Source: an uncultured Rhodoferax sp. | Lineage (GTDB): Bacteria; Pseudomonadota; Gammaproteobacteria; Burkholderiales; Burkholderiaceae_C | NCBI RefSeq assembly: GCF_946221635.1 | Contig: NZ_CAMIHB010000014.1 | Location: forward strand, 45,774-109,773 | DNA: 64,000 nucleotides | Reading direction: 5' to 3' | In this document: positions 16,674 to 25,142 of the stretch, piece by piece | Numbering within the stretch: the stretch's first letter is position 1 | Layout: the number at the start of each line of letters is the position of its first letter | Made by a program: the position numbers and the translations under genes | The notes under the pieces: model-generated | Told to the model about the DNA's origin: nothing | Database searches by the model: none | The model's input: the letters and a program-made list of their open reading frames with translations, nothing else

Positions 16674-18212
16674 ATGAGCGACCAACTGATTATTTTTGAC
16701 ACTACCTTGCGCGACGGCGAGCAGTCGCCTGGTGCGTCCATGACGCGCGATGAGAAGCTGCGTATTGCGCGCCAGCTCGAACGCCTGAAGGTGGACGTGA
16801 TTGAGGCTGGCTTTGCCGCCAGCTCCAATGGCGATTTCGAGGCCGTGCAGCTGATTGCCAATGCCATCAAGGATTCGACCATCTGCTCCCTGTCGCGTGC
16901 CAATGACCGTGACATTTCCCGTGCGGCAGAAGCCCTGAAAGGGGCCAACCGTGCACGTATCCACACCTTTATTGCGACTTCTCCGCTGCATATGGAGAAG
17001 AAGCTGCGCATGACGCCCGAACAGGTGCTGGAACAGGCCAAGCAATCCGTGCGCTTTGCCCGCAATCTGGTGGGTGACATCGAGTTCAGCCCTGAGGACG
17101 GTTACCGCAGCGATATGGACTTCCTCTGCCGTGTCTTGGAGGCCGTGATTGCCGAAGGTGCGACCACCATCAACGTGCCCGACACCGTGGGCTATGCCAT
17201 TCCCGAGCTTTATGGCAACTTCATCAAGACTTTGCGCGAGCGCATCCCCAACAGCGACAAGGCCATCTGGTCGGTGCACTGCCACAACGATCTGGGCATG
17301 GCGGTTGCCAACTCCCTGGCCGGCGTGAAGATTGGTGGTGCGCGTCAGGTGGAGTGCACCATCAATGGTTTGGGCGAACGTGCCGGCAACTGCAGTCTGG
17401 AAGAAATCGTCATGGCCGTGAAGACGAGGCGTGACTACTTTGGCCTGGACCTGAATGTCGATGCGACCCACATCCTGGCGGCCAGCCGCATGGTCAGCCA
17501 GACCACCGGCTTTGTGGTGCAACCCAACAAGGCGGTGGTGGGTGCCAATGCCTTTGCCCACGCCTCCGGCATCCACCAGGACGGCGTGCTGAAGGCGCGC
17601 GATACCTACGAGATCATGCGCGCTGAAGACGTGGGCTGGACGGCCAACAAGATCGTGCTGGGCAAGCTCAGCGGGCGCAATGCCTTCAAGCAGCGTCTGC
17701 AGGAGCTGGGGGTGCAGCTGGAGAGCGAGGCGGAGATCAATGCCGCGTTTGCACGCTTCAAGGAGCTGGCAGATCGCAAGAGCGAGATCTTTGACGAAGA
17801 CATCCTGGCGCTAGTCAGTGATGACAGCGTGACGCAGGAAAATGAGCAATACAGCTTTGTGTCCTTGTCGCAGCATAGCGAGACCGGTGAGCGCCCGCAT
17901 GCAGCGGTGGTGTTCACCGTCAGCGGGAAAGAGGTCAAGAGCGCTTCCGATGGCAATGGCCCGGTGGACGCTTCCCTGAAAGCCATCGAAGCCCACGTGC
18001 AGAGCGGGGCGGAGATGGTGCTGTATTCCGTCAATGCCATCAGCGGTTCGACGGAAAGCCAGGGTGAGGTGACGGTGCGCCTGCAAAACAGTGGGCGCGT
18101 GGTCAATGGCGTGGGCGCCGACCCCGACATCGTGGTGGCCTCGGCCAAGGCCTATTTGAGCGCCCTGAACAAGCTGCACAGCAAATCAGACCGGGTTGCT
18201 GCCCAGGGGTGA
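16674..18212 (+). CDS. leuA: 2-isopropylmalate synthase
   Basis: Committed step of leucine synthesis: acetyl-CoA plus 2-oxoisovalerate gives 2-isopropylmalate. 512 residues. The TIM-barrel HMGL-like domain begins IIFDTTLRDGEQSPGASM; the metal-binding HCHNDLGMAVAN segment is near residue 205. The C-terminal allosteric dimer domain (leucine binding) covers about 375-505 and includes GVGADPDIVVASAKAY. The start is taken at MSDQLI (16674) after GAGGAGAG. Confidence 0.97.
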   Translation: MSDQLIIFDTTLRDGEQSPGASMTRDEKLRIARQLERLKVDVIEAGFAASSNGDFEAVQLIANAIKDSTICSLSRANDRDISRAAEALKGANRARIHTFIATSPLHMEKKLRMTPEQVLEQAKQSVRFARNLVGDIEFSPEDGYRSDMDFLCRVLEAVIAEGATTINVPDTVGYAIPELYGNFIKTLRERIPNSDKAIWSVHCHNDLGMAVANSLAGVKIGGARQVECTINGLGERAGNCSLEEIVMAVKTRRDYFGLDLNVDATHILAASRMVSQTTGFVVQPNKAVVGANAFAHASGIHQDGVLKARDTYEIMRAEDVGWTANKIVLGKLSGRNAFKQRLQELGVQLESEAEINAAFARFKELADRKSEIFDEDILALVSDDSVTQENEQYSFVSLSQHSETGERPHAAVVFTVSGKEVKSASDGNGPVDASLKAIEAHVQSGAEMVLYSVNAISGSTESQGEVTVRLQNSGRVVNGVGADPDIVVASAKAYLSALNKLHSKSDRVAAQG

Positions 18213-18219
18213 GCCACAT

Positions 18220-18243
18220 CCCGGAGCCGGAATCGGCTCCGGG
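18220..18243 (+). terminator. candidate hairpin terminator after leuA
   Basis: Perfect 10-bp stem CCCGGAGCCG/CGGCTCCGGG with a GAAT loop, 8 bp after the leuA stop. It is followed by CAAAAATATTC and has no U tract, so Rho-independent termination would be weak. Confidence 0.5.
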
Positions 18244-18366
18244 CAAAAATATTCTTGAAGTTTCTCCTGCAAGTTGTTGATAACGAATGGGTTTTCTGTT
18301 TAAACTCCAGCCCGTAACAATTGGCGCAGTAGGGGTATTGGCATACCCCCGGGCCTGGAAGGACTT

Positions 18367-19422
18367 ATGTTGAAACGCGGACTCATGCAACTCTGTGTTG
18401 GCAGCCTTATGGCAGCCTTCCTGCTTTTGCCCCAAGCCGGGGCGGCCGCGCAACACAAGAAGCAGCGAGTTGTTCAGTCCACTGCCAAACAGGCTTTGGC
18501 GAAAAAAACTGCGCTGAAGAAGGCAGTTGTCAAAAAGTCGGTTCGTGCCAAAGCCAACCACAAAGTGGTGGCGGCAGTTCCCCCGCGCCCTTCATTCGGC
18601 CAGTTGGCGGGGCTGCATGGTATTCAGGACGAGCTGGATCTGAAATCCAGCGTTGCCCTGGTGGTCGATCAGGACACCAACGAAGTGCTGTTCAGCAAAA
18701 ATGAATCGGCTGTTTTGCCTATCGCTTCCATCACCAAGCTGATGACGGGTGTGTTGATCCGTGAGGCCCAGTTGCCCATGGACGAAGTCATTACGATTAC
18801 CCAGGATGATGTGGACACAGAGAAGGGCAGCTCTTCGCGCCTGCGTGTGGGCACCGAGCTAAGCCGCGGTGAGTTGTTGCACCTGGCACTGATGGCCAGT
18901 GAAAACCGGGCCGCGCATGCGTTGGGGCGTACCTATCCCGGTGGTTTGCAGACCTTTGTGAACCAGATGAATTTCAAGGCCAAGCTGTTGGGCATGCAGG
19001 GGACGCGCTATGTGGAGCCTACCGGCCTGTCGAGCAAGAACCAGTCGAGCGCCAAGGATCTGGCGACGCTCGTGAACTATGCCTACAGCGACCCCGTGCT
19101 GCGTGAACTCTCTACGTCCACTGGCTACCAGGTTGCGGTGGGCAATCGCACGCTGCAATACAACAACACCAACCGATTGGTGAAAAATCCTTCCTGGGAC
19201 ATTGGTTTGCAAAAAACCGGCTACATCACTGAAGCTGGTCAGTGCCTAGTCATGCAGGCCAAAGTGGCAGGCCGCAAGCTGATCATGGTGTTCCTGGATT
19301 CCGCCGGCAAACTCAGCCGCATTGGCGATGCTGAGCGCGTGCGCAAGTGGGTGGAAAGCAACCATGGTCCGGTGTCCCGCACGGCGCCTCTGGCCAGCCG
19401 CGAGTACGCACGTCGCGGCTGA
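18367..19422 (+). CDS. pbpG: PBP7-type D-alanyl-D-alanine endopeptidase
   Basis: Periplasmic serine peptidase of 351 residues (peptidase S11) that cuts peptidoglycan cross-links. Signal peptide about 1-27, then a Lys/Ala-rich stretch of about 40 residues, then the catalytic domain with the SxxK motif in ASITKLMTG, SxN in SENRAAH and KTG in LQKTGYI. Its length and lack of the PBP5 C-terminal domain fit PBP7/PbpG rather than DacA. Confidence 0.92.
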   Translation: MLKRGLMQLCVGSLMAAFLLLPQAGAAAQHKKQRVVQSTAKQALAKKTALKKAVVKKSVRAKANHKVVAAVPPRPSFGQLAGLHGIQDELDLKSSVALVVDQDTNEVLFSKNESAVLPIASITKLMTGVLIREAQLPMDEVITITQDDVDTEKGSSSRLRVGTELSRGELLHLALMASENRAAHALGRTYPGGLQTFVNQMNFKAKLLGMQGTRYVEPTGLSSKNQSSAKDLATLVNYAYSDPVLRELSTSTGYQVAVGNRTLQYNNTNRLVKNPSWDIGLQKTGYITEAGQCLVMQAKVAGRKLIMVFLDSAGKLSRIGDAERVRKWVESNHGPVSRTAPLASREYARRG

Positions 19423-19473
19423 GTTTTCTCCAATAGGAATGTCTGTGTCCCGCTGCGAGCGGCACAGGGCGTT

Positions 19474-20259
19474 TCAGCGCTTGGGACCGCGGTAGCCCAA
19501 GGTCTCTGAAATCTGCTGGGCGGTTTCTTTCAGCTTGGGCAGCCAGTCATCTTCCAGCCGGCCTGACGGGGCCGAGATCGACAAACCTGCAACCAGTTTG
19601 CCTTGGTCATCGTAAATGCCTGCCGCCATGCAACGCACGCCCAGTTCCAACTCTTCGTTGTCTCCGGCCTGTCCGTACTGCCGAACCTTGGACAGTTCGC
19701 GTTCCAGTGTCTCCAGGTCGGTGATGCTGTTCTTGGTGTGGCCCTGCAGGCCCGTACGGGTGGCGTAGGCGCGCGTGCGCAATGGGTCATCCGCAGCCAG
19801 GAAGAGCTTGCCGACGGAGGTGAGGTGCAGGGGCGCGCGTCCGCCAATGGCGCGCACCACCTGCATGCCGGAACGTTCGCTGTAGGCCCGTTCTACATAG
19901 ATGATCTCGTCACCCTGGCGCATGCTCAGGTTCACTGGTTGTTGGGTGAGCTTGTGCAGTTCCCGCATGGGAATCAGCGCAGCGTCACGCACATTCAGGC
20001 GGCCTTTGACCAGGTTACCTAGTTCCAGAAGACGCATGCCGAGGCGATAACTGCCCGACTGGGGGCGGTCCACAAAGCGTCCAGCGACCAAATCGTTGAG
20101 GATGCGGTGAGTGGTGGAGGGGTGAAGCCCGGCCCGCTCGCTGATTTCCTTCAGGGGGATGGCGTCCTCGCGCGATGCCAGCACATCGATGAGGGTGAAC
20201 ATGCGTTCAATCACTTGCACCGTGGGGGTGCTGGGTGGGTCGAGGTCTTTTTTACTCAT
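19474..20259 (-). CDS. IclR-family transcriptional regulator
   Basis: 261-residue IclR repressor/activator. The N-terminal winged HTH includes PLKEISERAGLHPSTTHRIL and the C-terminal effector domain has the LTSVGKLFLA and GLSISAPSGRLE segments. Family effectors are small aromatic or organic acids. It stands alone next to bpt, so its target operon is not evident. Confidence 0.93.
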   Translation of the reverse strand: MSKKDLDPPSTPTVQVIERMFTLIDVLASREDAIPLKEISERAGLHPSTTHRILNDLVAGRFVDRPQSGSYRLGMRLLELGNLVKGRLNVRDAALIPMRELHKLTQQPVNLSMRQGDEIIYVERAYSERSGMQVVRAIGGRAPLHLTSVGKLFLAADDPLRTRAYATRTGLQGHTKNSITDLETLERELSKVRQYGQAGDNEELELGVRCMAAGIYDDQGKLVAGLSISAPSGRLEDDWLPKLKETAQQISETLGYRGPKR

Positions 20260-20280
20260 AGTCAGTCCGGTCGCCCAATG

Positions 20281-21084
20281 TTAACCCTCTGCAAGCCCGT
20301 TGGAGGCAGGCCTGTGGTGTGGGGCCGACGAATTGGCGTTCTCCGGGCTGGTTACGGCATGCCACCGACCGTTCTGCAGCAGCTCATAGGGCCGGAACAG
20401 GGATTTGTAGCGCATCTTGGGGCTCTGGGCGATCCAGTAGCCCAGATAGACATAACGCAGGCCCAACCGCTTGGCCTGCGCCAACTGCCACATCACGTTG
20501 AACGTGCCGTAGCTGGCCTGCGGTTCTGGGTCAAAAAAGGTATAGACCGCCGAAATGCCATCATCCAGCACATCGAGGATGGACACCATCTTCAGAGTGC
20601 CCGGCGCTCCATGGTGTGATGGCTCCCGAAACTCCACCAGCCTGGAGTTGACCCGGCTTTGAAGCAGAAACTGGACGTACTGGTCCACGCTGTCCTCGTC
20701 CATGCCGCCGCCAGCGTGGCGGCTGGTCTGGTAGCGCAGATACAAGTTGTAATGCTCCGCGACATAGCCCAGTCGGAGTACCCGAACTTCCAGGGATTCG
20801 TGCTGCTTCCAGGCCCTGCGCTGACTGCGGTTGGGGGTGAAGCTCCCGGCGTCGACCCGCAGCGGTGTGCAAGCCTGGCAGCCATCGCAATAGGGGCGGT
20901 AGGTGAACATGCCGCTGCGCCTGAACCCTTTGGCGACCAGCCCGGAGTAGGCACTGTTATCGATCAGATGGCTGGGCGTAGCCACCTGCGACCGTGCCTG
21001 GCGGTCTGGCAGGTAGCTGCAGTCATAGGGAGCCGTGGCGTAAAACTGCAGCGTCTGGAGAGGGAGGTCGGTGAGGTCTGTCAT
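20281..21084 (-). CDS. bpt: aspartate/glutamate leucyltransferase (arginyltransferase family)
   Basis: 267-residue aminoacyl-tRNA-protein transferase of the Bpt/Ate family. It adds leucine to proteins with N-terminal Asp or Glu to make them N-degron substrates of ClpS/ClpAP. Conserved Cys cluster CDGCQACTPLRV, segment RRAWKQHESLEV, and the C-terminal motif KMRYKSLFRPYELL. It is 12 bp downstream of aat on the same strand, the usual Aat/Bpt N-end-rule pair. Confidence 0.94.
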   Translation of the reverse strand: MTDLTDLPLQTLQFYATAPYDCSYLPDRQARSQVATPSHLIDNSAYSGLVAKGFRRSGMFTYRPYCDGCQACTPLRVDAGSFTPNRSQRRAWKQHESLEVRVLRLGYVAEHYNLYLRYQTSRHAGGGMDEDSVDQYVQFLLQSRVNSRLVEFREPSHHGAPGTLKMVSILDVLDDGISAVYTFFDPEPQASYGTFNVMWQLAQAKRLGLRYVYLGYWIAQSPKMRYKSLFRPYELLQNGRWHAVTSPENANSSAPHHRPASNGLAEG

Positions 21085-21096
21085 GGAAGCGCGGCA

Positions 21097-21846
21097 TCAG
21101 GCAGACAAGAGTTCGCTCCAGTATAGAGGGCTGAACCGCCAGATGGGCGCAGGCTCCCGCCTGGCTTTTTCGACATGCTGCAGAAAAGCGGCCCGGGGTA
21201 TCTCCCGGGCGCCCAGCGAGGCGAGGTGTGGCGTATTTTGTTGGCAGTCCACCATCGCAATGCCATGGCGCTTGCAAAACGCCACCAGACCCGCCAGCGC
21301 GATCTTTGAAGCGTCGGTCCGACGCATGAACATGGATTCGCCAAATACAGCGCGCCCCAAGGCCACGCAGTACAGCCCGCCCACGAGTTCACCGTTCCGC
21401 CAAGTCTCCACACTGTGGGCCAAGCCCTGTGCGTGCAGTTCGCAATAGGCGTTCACCATGTCGTCCACGATCCAGGTGCCGGGCTGGCCGCGGCGGGCGC
21501 TTTGAGCGCAGGCGCGTATGACTTCAGCAAAGGCCGTATCCATACGCAATTCGCAGTGTGGTGTGCGCGTAAAGGTTTTGAGAGTTTTGCGCAGCGAGGG
21601 GTGCAGGCGAAAGTCTTGCACCCGCAATACCATGCGCGGATCAGTGCTCCACCAGAGAATCGGTTGCCCGTCGCTGAACCAGGGAAACACGGCCTGGCTG
21701 TAGGCAGCGTACAAAGTGTTGGGAGAGAGGTCGCCCCCGGCGGCCAGCAGCCCAGGCGCATCAGTATCTCCTCCCCAAGCCTCTTGCGTGGCAGGAAATG
21801 GCATGCCGGGTTCCAGCCAAGGCAGGGGTGGTGTTCGACGGGGCAC
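21097..21846 (-). CDS. aat: leucyl/phenylalanyl-tRNA--protein transferase
   Basis: 249-residue Aat, which transfers Leu or Phe to N-terminal Lys/Arg proteins in the bacterial N-degron pathway. It shows the entry motif LLAAGGDLSPNTLYAAYSQAVFPWF, WSTDPRMVL, and GELVGGLYCVALGRAVFGESMF. It is the first gene of the aat-bpt pair. Confidence 0.97.
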   Translation of the reverse strand: MPRRTPPLPWLEPGMPFPATQEAWGGDTDAPGLLAAGGDLSPNTLYAAYSQAVFPWFSDGQPILWWSTDPRMVLRVQDFRLHPSLRKTLKTFTRTPHCELRMDTAFAEVIRACAQSARRGQPGTWIVDDMVNAYCELHAQGLAHSVETWRNGELVGGLYCVALGRAVFGESMFMRRTDASKIALAGLVAFCKRHGIAMVDCQQNTPHLASLGAREIPRAAFLQHVEKARREPAPIWRFSPLYWSELLSA

Positions 21847-21919
21847 GGCGCAGAAAACGGCAATTAATTGGGAGGGCGGGCCAAAGGCCCCAAGCTTCGC
21901 GGGTTAGAATACCAGCTGT

Positions 21920-21996
21920 CGGGGCGTAGCGCAGCCTGGTAGCGCATCTGCTTTGGGAGCAGAGGGTCGCGAGTTCGAATCCCGCCGCCCCGACCA
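21920..21996 (+). tRNA. tRNA-Pro (anticodon TGG)
   Basis: 77 nt including encoded CCA. Acceptor stem CGGGGCG/CGCCCCG, anticodon stem TCTGC/GCAGA with loop TTTGGGA (anticodon TGG at 21954-21956), T-arm GCGAGTTCGAATCCCGC. Confidence 0.97.
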
Positions 21997-22036
21997 CCAT
22001 TCAATTACAAAGGCCCGTTCAGGGCCTTTGTTCTTT

Positions 22037-22113
22037 GTGCCCGTAGCTCAGTTGGATAGAGCAACAGCCTTCTAAGCTGTGGGTCGGGGGTTCGATCCCC
22101 TCCGGGCACGCCA
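22037..22113 (+). tRNA. tRNA-Arg (anticodon TCT), integration target
   Basis: 77 nt including CCA. Acceptor GTGCCCG/CGGGCAC, anticodon TCT at 22071-22073, T-arm GGGGGTTCGATCCCCTC. Its 3' 47 bp (22067-22113) are repeated exactly at 30493-30539. The gene was therefore the attachment site of the integrated element and its 3' half is rebuilt by element DNA. Confidence 0.97.
22067..22113 (+). repeat. attL core (left 47-bp direct repeat)
   Basis: Identical over 47 bp to 30493-30539; it mismatches on both sides (A/G before, C/G after). It covers the anticodon loop to CCA of tRNA-Arg. Confidence 0.95.
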
Positions 22114-22206
22114 CGGAAATAACGAATGAAAACAATAACTTAGTGTGTTTTTGAGGTCTTTTCAAGGCCTCAAAAGGTGGCCTAAAAACCCCTGTTTTTG
22201 ATTCTG

Positions 22207-22227
22207 ACTGTCCCCGTATTGTCCCCG
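22207..22227 (+). promoter_or_regulatory. candidate integrase arm-type site, left
   Basis: 21 bp with TGTCCCC twice, 94 bp inside the left core. It matches 30399-30419 at 20 of 21 positions in the same orientation. Two further TTGTCCC matches follow near 22275-22290. The role is inferred from symmetry around the att cores. Confidence 0.55.
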
Positions 22228-22352
22228 AGTACGCAGTAAATACAGGCGTTCCCGCAGTTGCCCGCATTCGCTTTGTCCCCCGGTTGTCCCTTGGCGATGC
22301 GTTCATTCGGGTTTTGCGGTGTTCTGCGGGTTGCGATACACTTTGACTACCG

Positions 22353-22370
22353 TCCATGATTAAACATGGA
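22353..22370. promoter_or_regulatory. operator-like inverted repeat upstream of the alpA-trfA genes
   Basis: Perfect palindromic arms TCCATG and CATGGA around ATTAAA. A TTGACT hexamer lies 5 bp upstream. It may be a binding site for the AlpA-like protein or a promoter operator. The assignment is positional only. Confidence 0.4.
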
Positions 22371-22550
22371 TAAGAGCGATGGGTTTCACCTGTCGTTGCC
22401 TGGATGACAGCCAATTGGTTAGCTCCAGGACGTCCCCAGCAGCCTCCAGGCGCTGCTGTGCAGGGATTACAGCGCCTCACCTGAGGACCGGCTGGCAACC
22501 TACATCTGCCAGGCTGACCCAACCCGCCAGTTTTGATGGGTTAGGGAACC

Positions 22551-22916
22551 ATGCGTGCGCCTTGGCAAGGACCAAGGACGGGCGTGCGCGTGGCGCTGGA
22601 CTGTCCAATCACCATGGAAAAGGAACAGAGCCCACAGGCTGCACAGCAGCTTTTGGACATGCAGGCGCTTGGTGCATACCTCGGACGCCCATGGCGCAGC
22701 TTGGAGCGCCAGCTACAACGCCCTCCAGAAGGCTTCCCTCCGGCAATCAAGCTTGGCCGTCGCGTGTTTTGGTCTCGGCAGCGGGTTGATGCATGGCTAC
22801 GTGGCGATGCACCGAGCAACAACCAGGAGGTGGTGGAGCCACTGCCAACGGCAAAGCGCAGTCGTGGGCGACCGCCTAAGCAATCAAAGGAGGCATTAGC
22901 TGGTCAGGGGAGTTGA
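22551..22916 (+). CDS. AlpA/excisionase-like helix-turn-helix protein
   Basis: Up to 121 residues; an internal ATG at 22614 would give 100 and matches the likely domain start. The core QLLDMQALGAYLGRPWRSLERQ, with FPPAIKLGRRVFWSRQRVDAWL, has the pattern of AlpA/MerR-like wing-helix proteins that act as excisionase or as activators in integrative elements. A basic tail (KRSRGRPPKQSKEA) follows. It overlaps the start region of the trfA-like gene, so the two are co-translated. Its place beside a replication initiator suggests control of replication or excision. Confidence 0.75.
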   Translation: MRAPWQGPRTGVRVALDCPITMEKEQSPQAAQQLLDMQALGAYLGRPWRSLERQLQRPPEGFPPAIKLGRRVFWSRQRVDAWLRGDAPSNNQEVVEPLPTAKRSRGRPPKQSKEALAGQGS

Positions 22917-22918
22917 GC

Positions 22919-23797
22919 ATGAGGAAGCTAGATGACTTCAAGGCTCGACTTCCTGAGTTGCAGGCGAGGGCGCGTGAGCGCGATGCTCTGCCGTGTGGAT
23001 CTATGCCCAAGGTGCAGCTCCCATTTTGGCCTGAGCCTGTCCGGGCCGTGCCGAATGGCTTTCTCCGGTCGGCACTGTTTGGTGCGATCGCCAAGGGGCG
23101 GCGGCGGTACATCAACGGCGAGGATCTCGCCGCCATCGCTGGTGTAACGATCCGCTACAAGGGCGAAAGCCTTGATCAAGGTGACCTTGACGTGTGGGAA
23201 AGCGTGCTGCACGCCGTGCGTCTTCAGGAGTTGGGAAGTCAATGCCGCCTCACGTCCTACGCCCTGCTGAGGCTCATGGGGCTGACAGACACGGGCAAAA
23301 ACCGGGTGACGCTACAGAGCCGCATTGAGCGGCTTGTGGCGAACGCCCTGACTGTCAAGCAGGGCCGCTACACCTACATCGGCAGTCTGATTTCCTTCGC
23401 GGCCAAGGATGAGGATACGCAGCAGTGGGTGATCGAGCTGGACGAGCGCCTGCGTCCACTGTTTGCCGCTGACCAGTTCACGCAAATCGAATGGGTCGTG
23501 CGCCACGAGTTGAACGGCCACCAGCTCGCGCAGTGGTTGCATGGGTTCTATGCCAGCCACGCCAAGCCATTCCCAATGAAAGTAGAGACGTTGCACCGGC
23601 TTTGCGGCAGCGGGGCCGAGCTACGCCGCTACCGGCAGACGTTGGGCGAGGCCTTGGCGGCAGTGGCCGAGGCCAGCGTCACCCACGGCGAGGGGTTCAG
23701 CTACGAGATTCGCGGTGACCTGGTGCATGTCGATAAGAAGGCCCAAGGGGCGCAACGGAGACATTTAGCAAAGAAGGCGGCCAGGCACCGGAATTGA
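22919..23797 (+). CDS. trfA: TrfA-family plasmid replication initiator
   Basis: 292-residue protein resembling the IncP TrfA initiators, which bind iterons and load host DnaB. Family features: LPFWPEPVRAVPNGFLRSALFGA near residue 33, GVTIRYKGESLDQGDLDVWESVLHAVR near 80, and LRLMGLTDTGKNRVTLQSRIERL near 120. ATG 22919 is preferred over the TTG at 22913 because AGGGGAG sits 6 bp before the ATG. Iterons and a DnaA box start immediately after the stop, the normal arrangement for such an initiator. It is unusual in a chromosomally integrated element. Confidence 0.9.
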   Translation: MRKLDDFKARLPELQARARERDALPCGSMPKVQLPFWPEPVRAVPNGFLRSALFGAIAKGRRRYINGEDLAAIAGVTIRYKGESLDQGDLDVWESVLHAVRLQELGSQCRLTSYALLRLMGLTDTGKNRVTLQSRIERLVANALTVKQGRYTYIGSLISFAAKDEDTQQWVIELDERLRPLFAADQFTQIEWVVRHELNGHQLAQWLHGFYASHAKPFPMKVETLHRLCGSGAELRRYRQTLGEALAAVAEASVTHGEGFSYEIRGDLVHVDKKAQGAQRRHLAKKAARHRN

Positions 23798-23799
23798 TG

Positions 23800-24000
23800 C
23801 CGTTCCAGCAGGTGCGCCGTACCGTTCCAGCAGGTGCGCCGTACCGTTCCAGCGGGTGCGCTGTACCGTTCCAGCGGGTGCGCTGTACCGTTCCAGCGGG
23901 TGCATTATCCACAGGCTGAACAGGCAAGAAAGCCAGTCCTGGCAAGGGTTCGCGGCTTTCGGCCAAGTGAAGCTAATCCTCTCTTAATCCTTTCTTAATC
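23800..24000 (+). other. iteron-type replication origin (oriV)
   Basis: Five head-to-tail 22-bp iterons at 23800, 23822, 23844, 23866 and 23888 (CC followed by GTTCCAGCRGGTGCGCYGTA; the fifth is truncated). Next comes a consensus DnaA box TTATCCACA at 23905-23913, and about 60 bp further an AT-rich tract with three TAATC repeats (23973-24000) that could serve as the unwinding element. Placement right after trfA makes it the probable initiator target. Confidence 0.88.
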
Positions 24001-24468
24001 AACCTGCATTCAATCTAGCCCCCACAGGGGGGCATTCGTCCCCCCGGACACAGTAGCGGGCTGAAGCCCTTCTGTGTCGAATACCGCACCACCCCCGGCC
24101 CCTACTACTCGTAGGGGAGAGGACGCCGCGACAAGGCGCGGCTACCGCTGTCTTTCAGGAAGAAAAGGAAAGTAGCAAGGCAACCGGCGCGTGGGCAAGT
24201 GCTTGCACTTGTCCATCGAAGGGCGTCAGTGTGCGGGGAGCGGTGGGCAACTGGCCGAACCGTAGGCCGTCCACACACGCGTGTGGGCGGGGCTTGTTGT
24301 CCAGGGCGGGCGGGTGAACAACCGCAAGCGAGGGACTTTTGCACCATTTTTAGTGCGTTGGCCGGGCAAAGATTTTGGCCATTTGTTTTCAACTTGTGGC
24401 AGCCGAGGTTTCGCAGCCTGCATGCCTTGGCCAGACAGTAAGCCTAACCAACAAAAGGAACTTTACCT
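24001..24468. other. non-coding stretch between oriV and the transfer operon
   Basis: No supportable gene. It contains a 32-nt imperfect hairpin with nested stem (24047-24078: GACACAG/CTGTGTC outside, GGGC/GCCC inside), a second hairpin near 24100-24118 (CCCTAC/GTAGGG), and a perfect 12-bp palindrome CACACGCGTGTG at 24274-24285. Such features could be an oriT or a single-strand origin, but no known nic site is recognised. The promoter of the downstream operon must lie here. Confidence 0.55.
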
Positions 24469-24819
24469 ATGCCAATCAGCCCTACTTCCATCATCTCTCC
24501 AGAGCCAGAAAACACGCCACATCCGCTGGCCAAATGGCTTGGCATCGCAGCCATAGCCATTGCATCCAATGTGGCTGGTGGTCTGATTGGATACCAGCTA
24601 CACACCCAAAGTGATGAACAAGCAGCACAACAGGTGAAGGCGTCCACCGACTTCAACATGGTGGAGTTCCAGAAGATTCAAACCGCCATGCTGGTCATGG
24701 CTGACCGCTATCCAAATGATGAGCTGAAGGACGATCTCTACAAGATTTTCGCCAGCGGCGGACCTATCGACGATCCTCTTGCTGCACCGGTCTACGTCCC
24801 GACATACCGCAACAAATGA
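24469..24819 (+). CDS. hypothetical single-pass membrane protein
   Basis: 116 residues, not recognised. A Pro/Ser-rich N-terminus is followed by one TM helix (LGIAAIAIASNVAGGLIGY) and a soluble C-terminus rich in acidic and polar residues (DEQAAQQVKASTDFNMVEFQK). AAAGGAA precedes the start at a usable distance. It is the first gene of a five-gene operon ending with the replication-relaxation-like gene; its stop overlaps the next start (ATGA). It may be a membrane partner of the coupling ATPase. Confidence 0.75.
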   Translation: MPISPTSIISPEPENTPHPLAKWLGIAAIAIASNVAGGLIGYQLHTQSDEQAAQQVKASTDFNMVEFQKIQTAMLVMADRYPNDELKDDLYKIFASGGPIDDPLAAPVYVPTYRNK

Positions 24820-25142
24820 CCAGGACGAACCTAGATAGCTTGGTTGACCAGGTCAAGGCAGGCGTGCTAGGCATCGTTCTCAGCACAGTGGCCTTTCTCC
24901 TGTGGTCTACGTTCACCAGACAGGCACTCTCCAACTGCATCGATTACCTGGTCAGGAACGCCCTGGCCAGGCGCCCAGAGTACACGGCCAGCCAGATCCT
25001 CACCGCCACAAGCAGCACCCTGCAAGCCCAGTGGACTTGGATCGATGGCTTTGCATTCAGCTCTCTGTGGGTGACATCTTCCCTGTTGATTTTTTGGTTT
25101 TTTGAGTGGGCATCACGTGCCCAGAGAAAGGATAGCAAGTGA
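24816..25142 (+). CDS. hypothetical two-TM membrane protein
   Basis: 108 residues, not recognised. TM helices are predicted at about 15-32 (GVLGIVLSTVAFLLWSTF) and about 80-97 (SSLWVTSSLLIFWFFEW), with both ends cytoplasmic and a basic C-terminus (RAQRKDSK). It overlaps its neighbours by 4 bp on both sides. The size and topology recall small membrane partners of conjugative coupling proteins, but this is inference. Confidence 0.75.
   Translation: MTRTNLDSLVDQVKAGVLGIVLSTVAFLLWSTFTRQALSNCIDYLVRNALARRPEYTASQILTATSSTLQAQWTWIDGFAFSSLWVTSSLLIFWFFEWASRAQRKDSK

Noticed and set aside
22379..22789. 136-codon plus-strand frame at the left end of the element
   Set aside because: It overlaps the AlpA-like gene in another frame, has no ribosome site and no domain-like pattern.
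23800..23909. Tandem 22-bp repeats as a CRISPR array
   Set aside because: The units are directly adjacent with no spacers and sit at a replication initiator gene; they are iterons.
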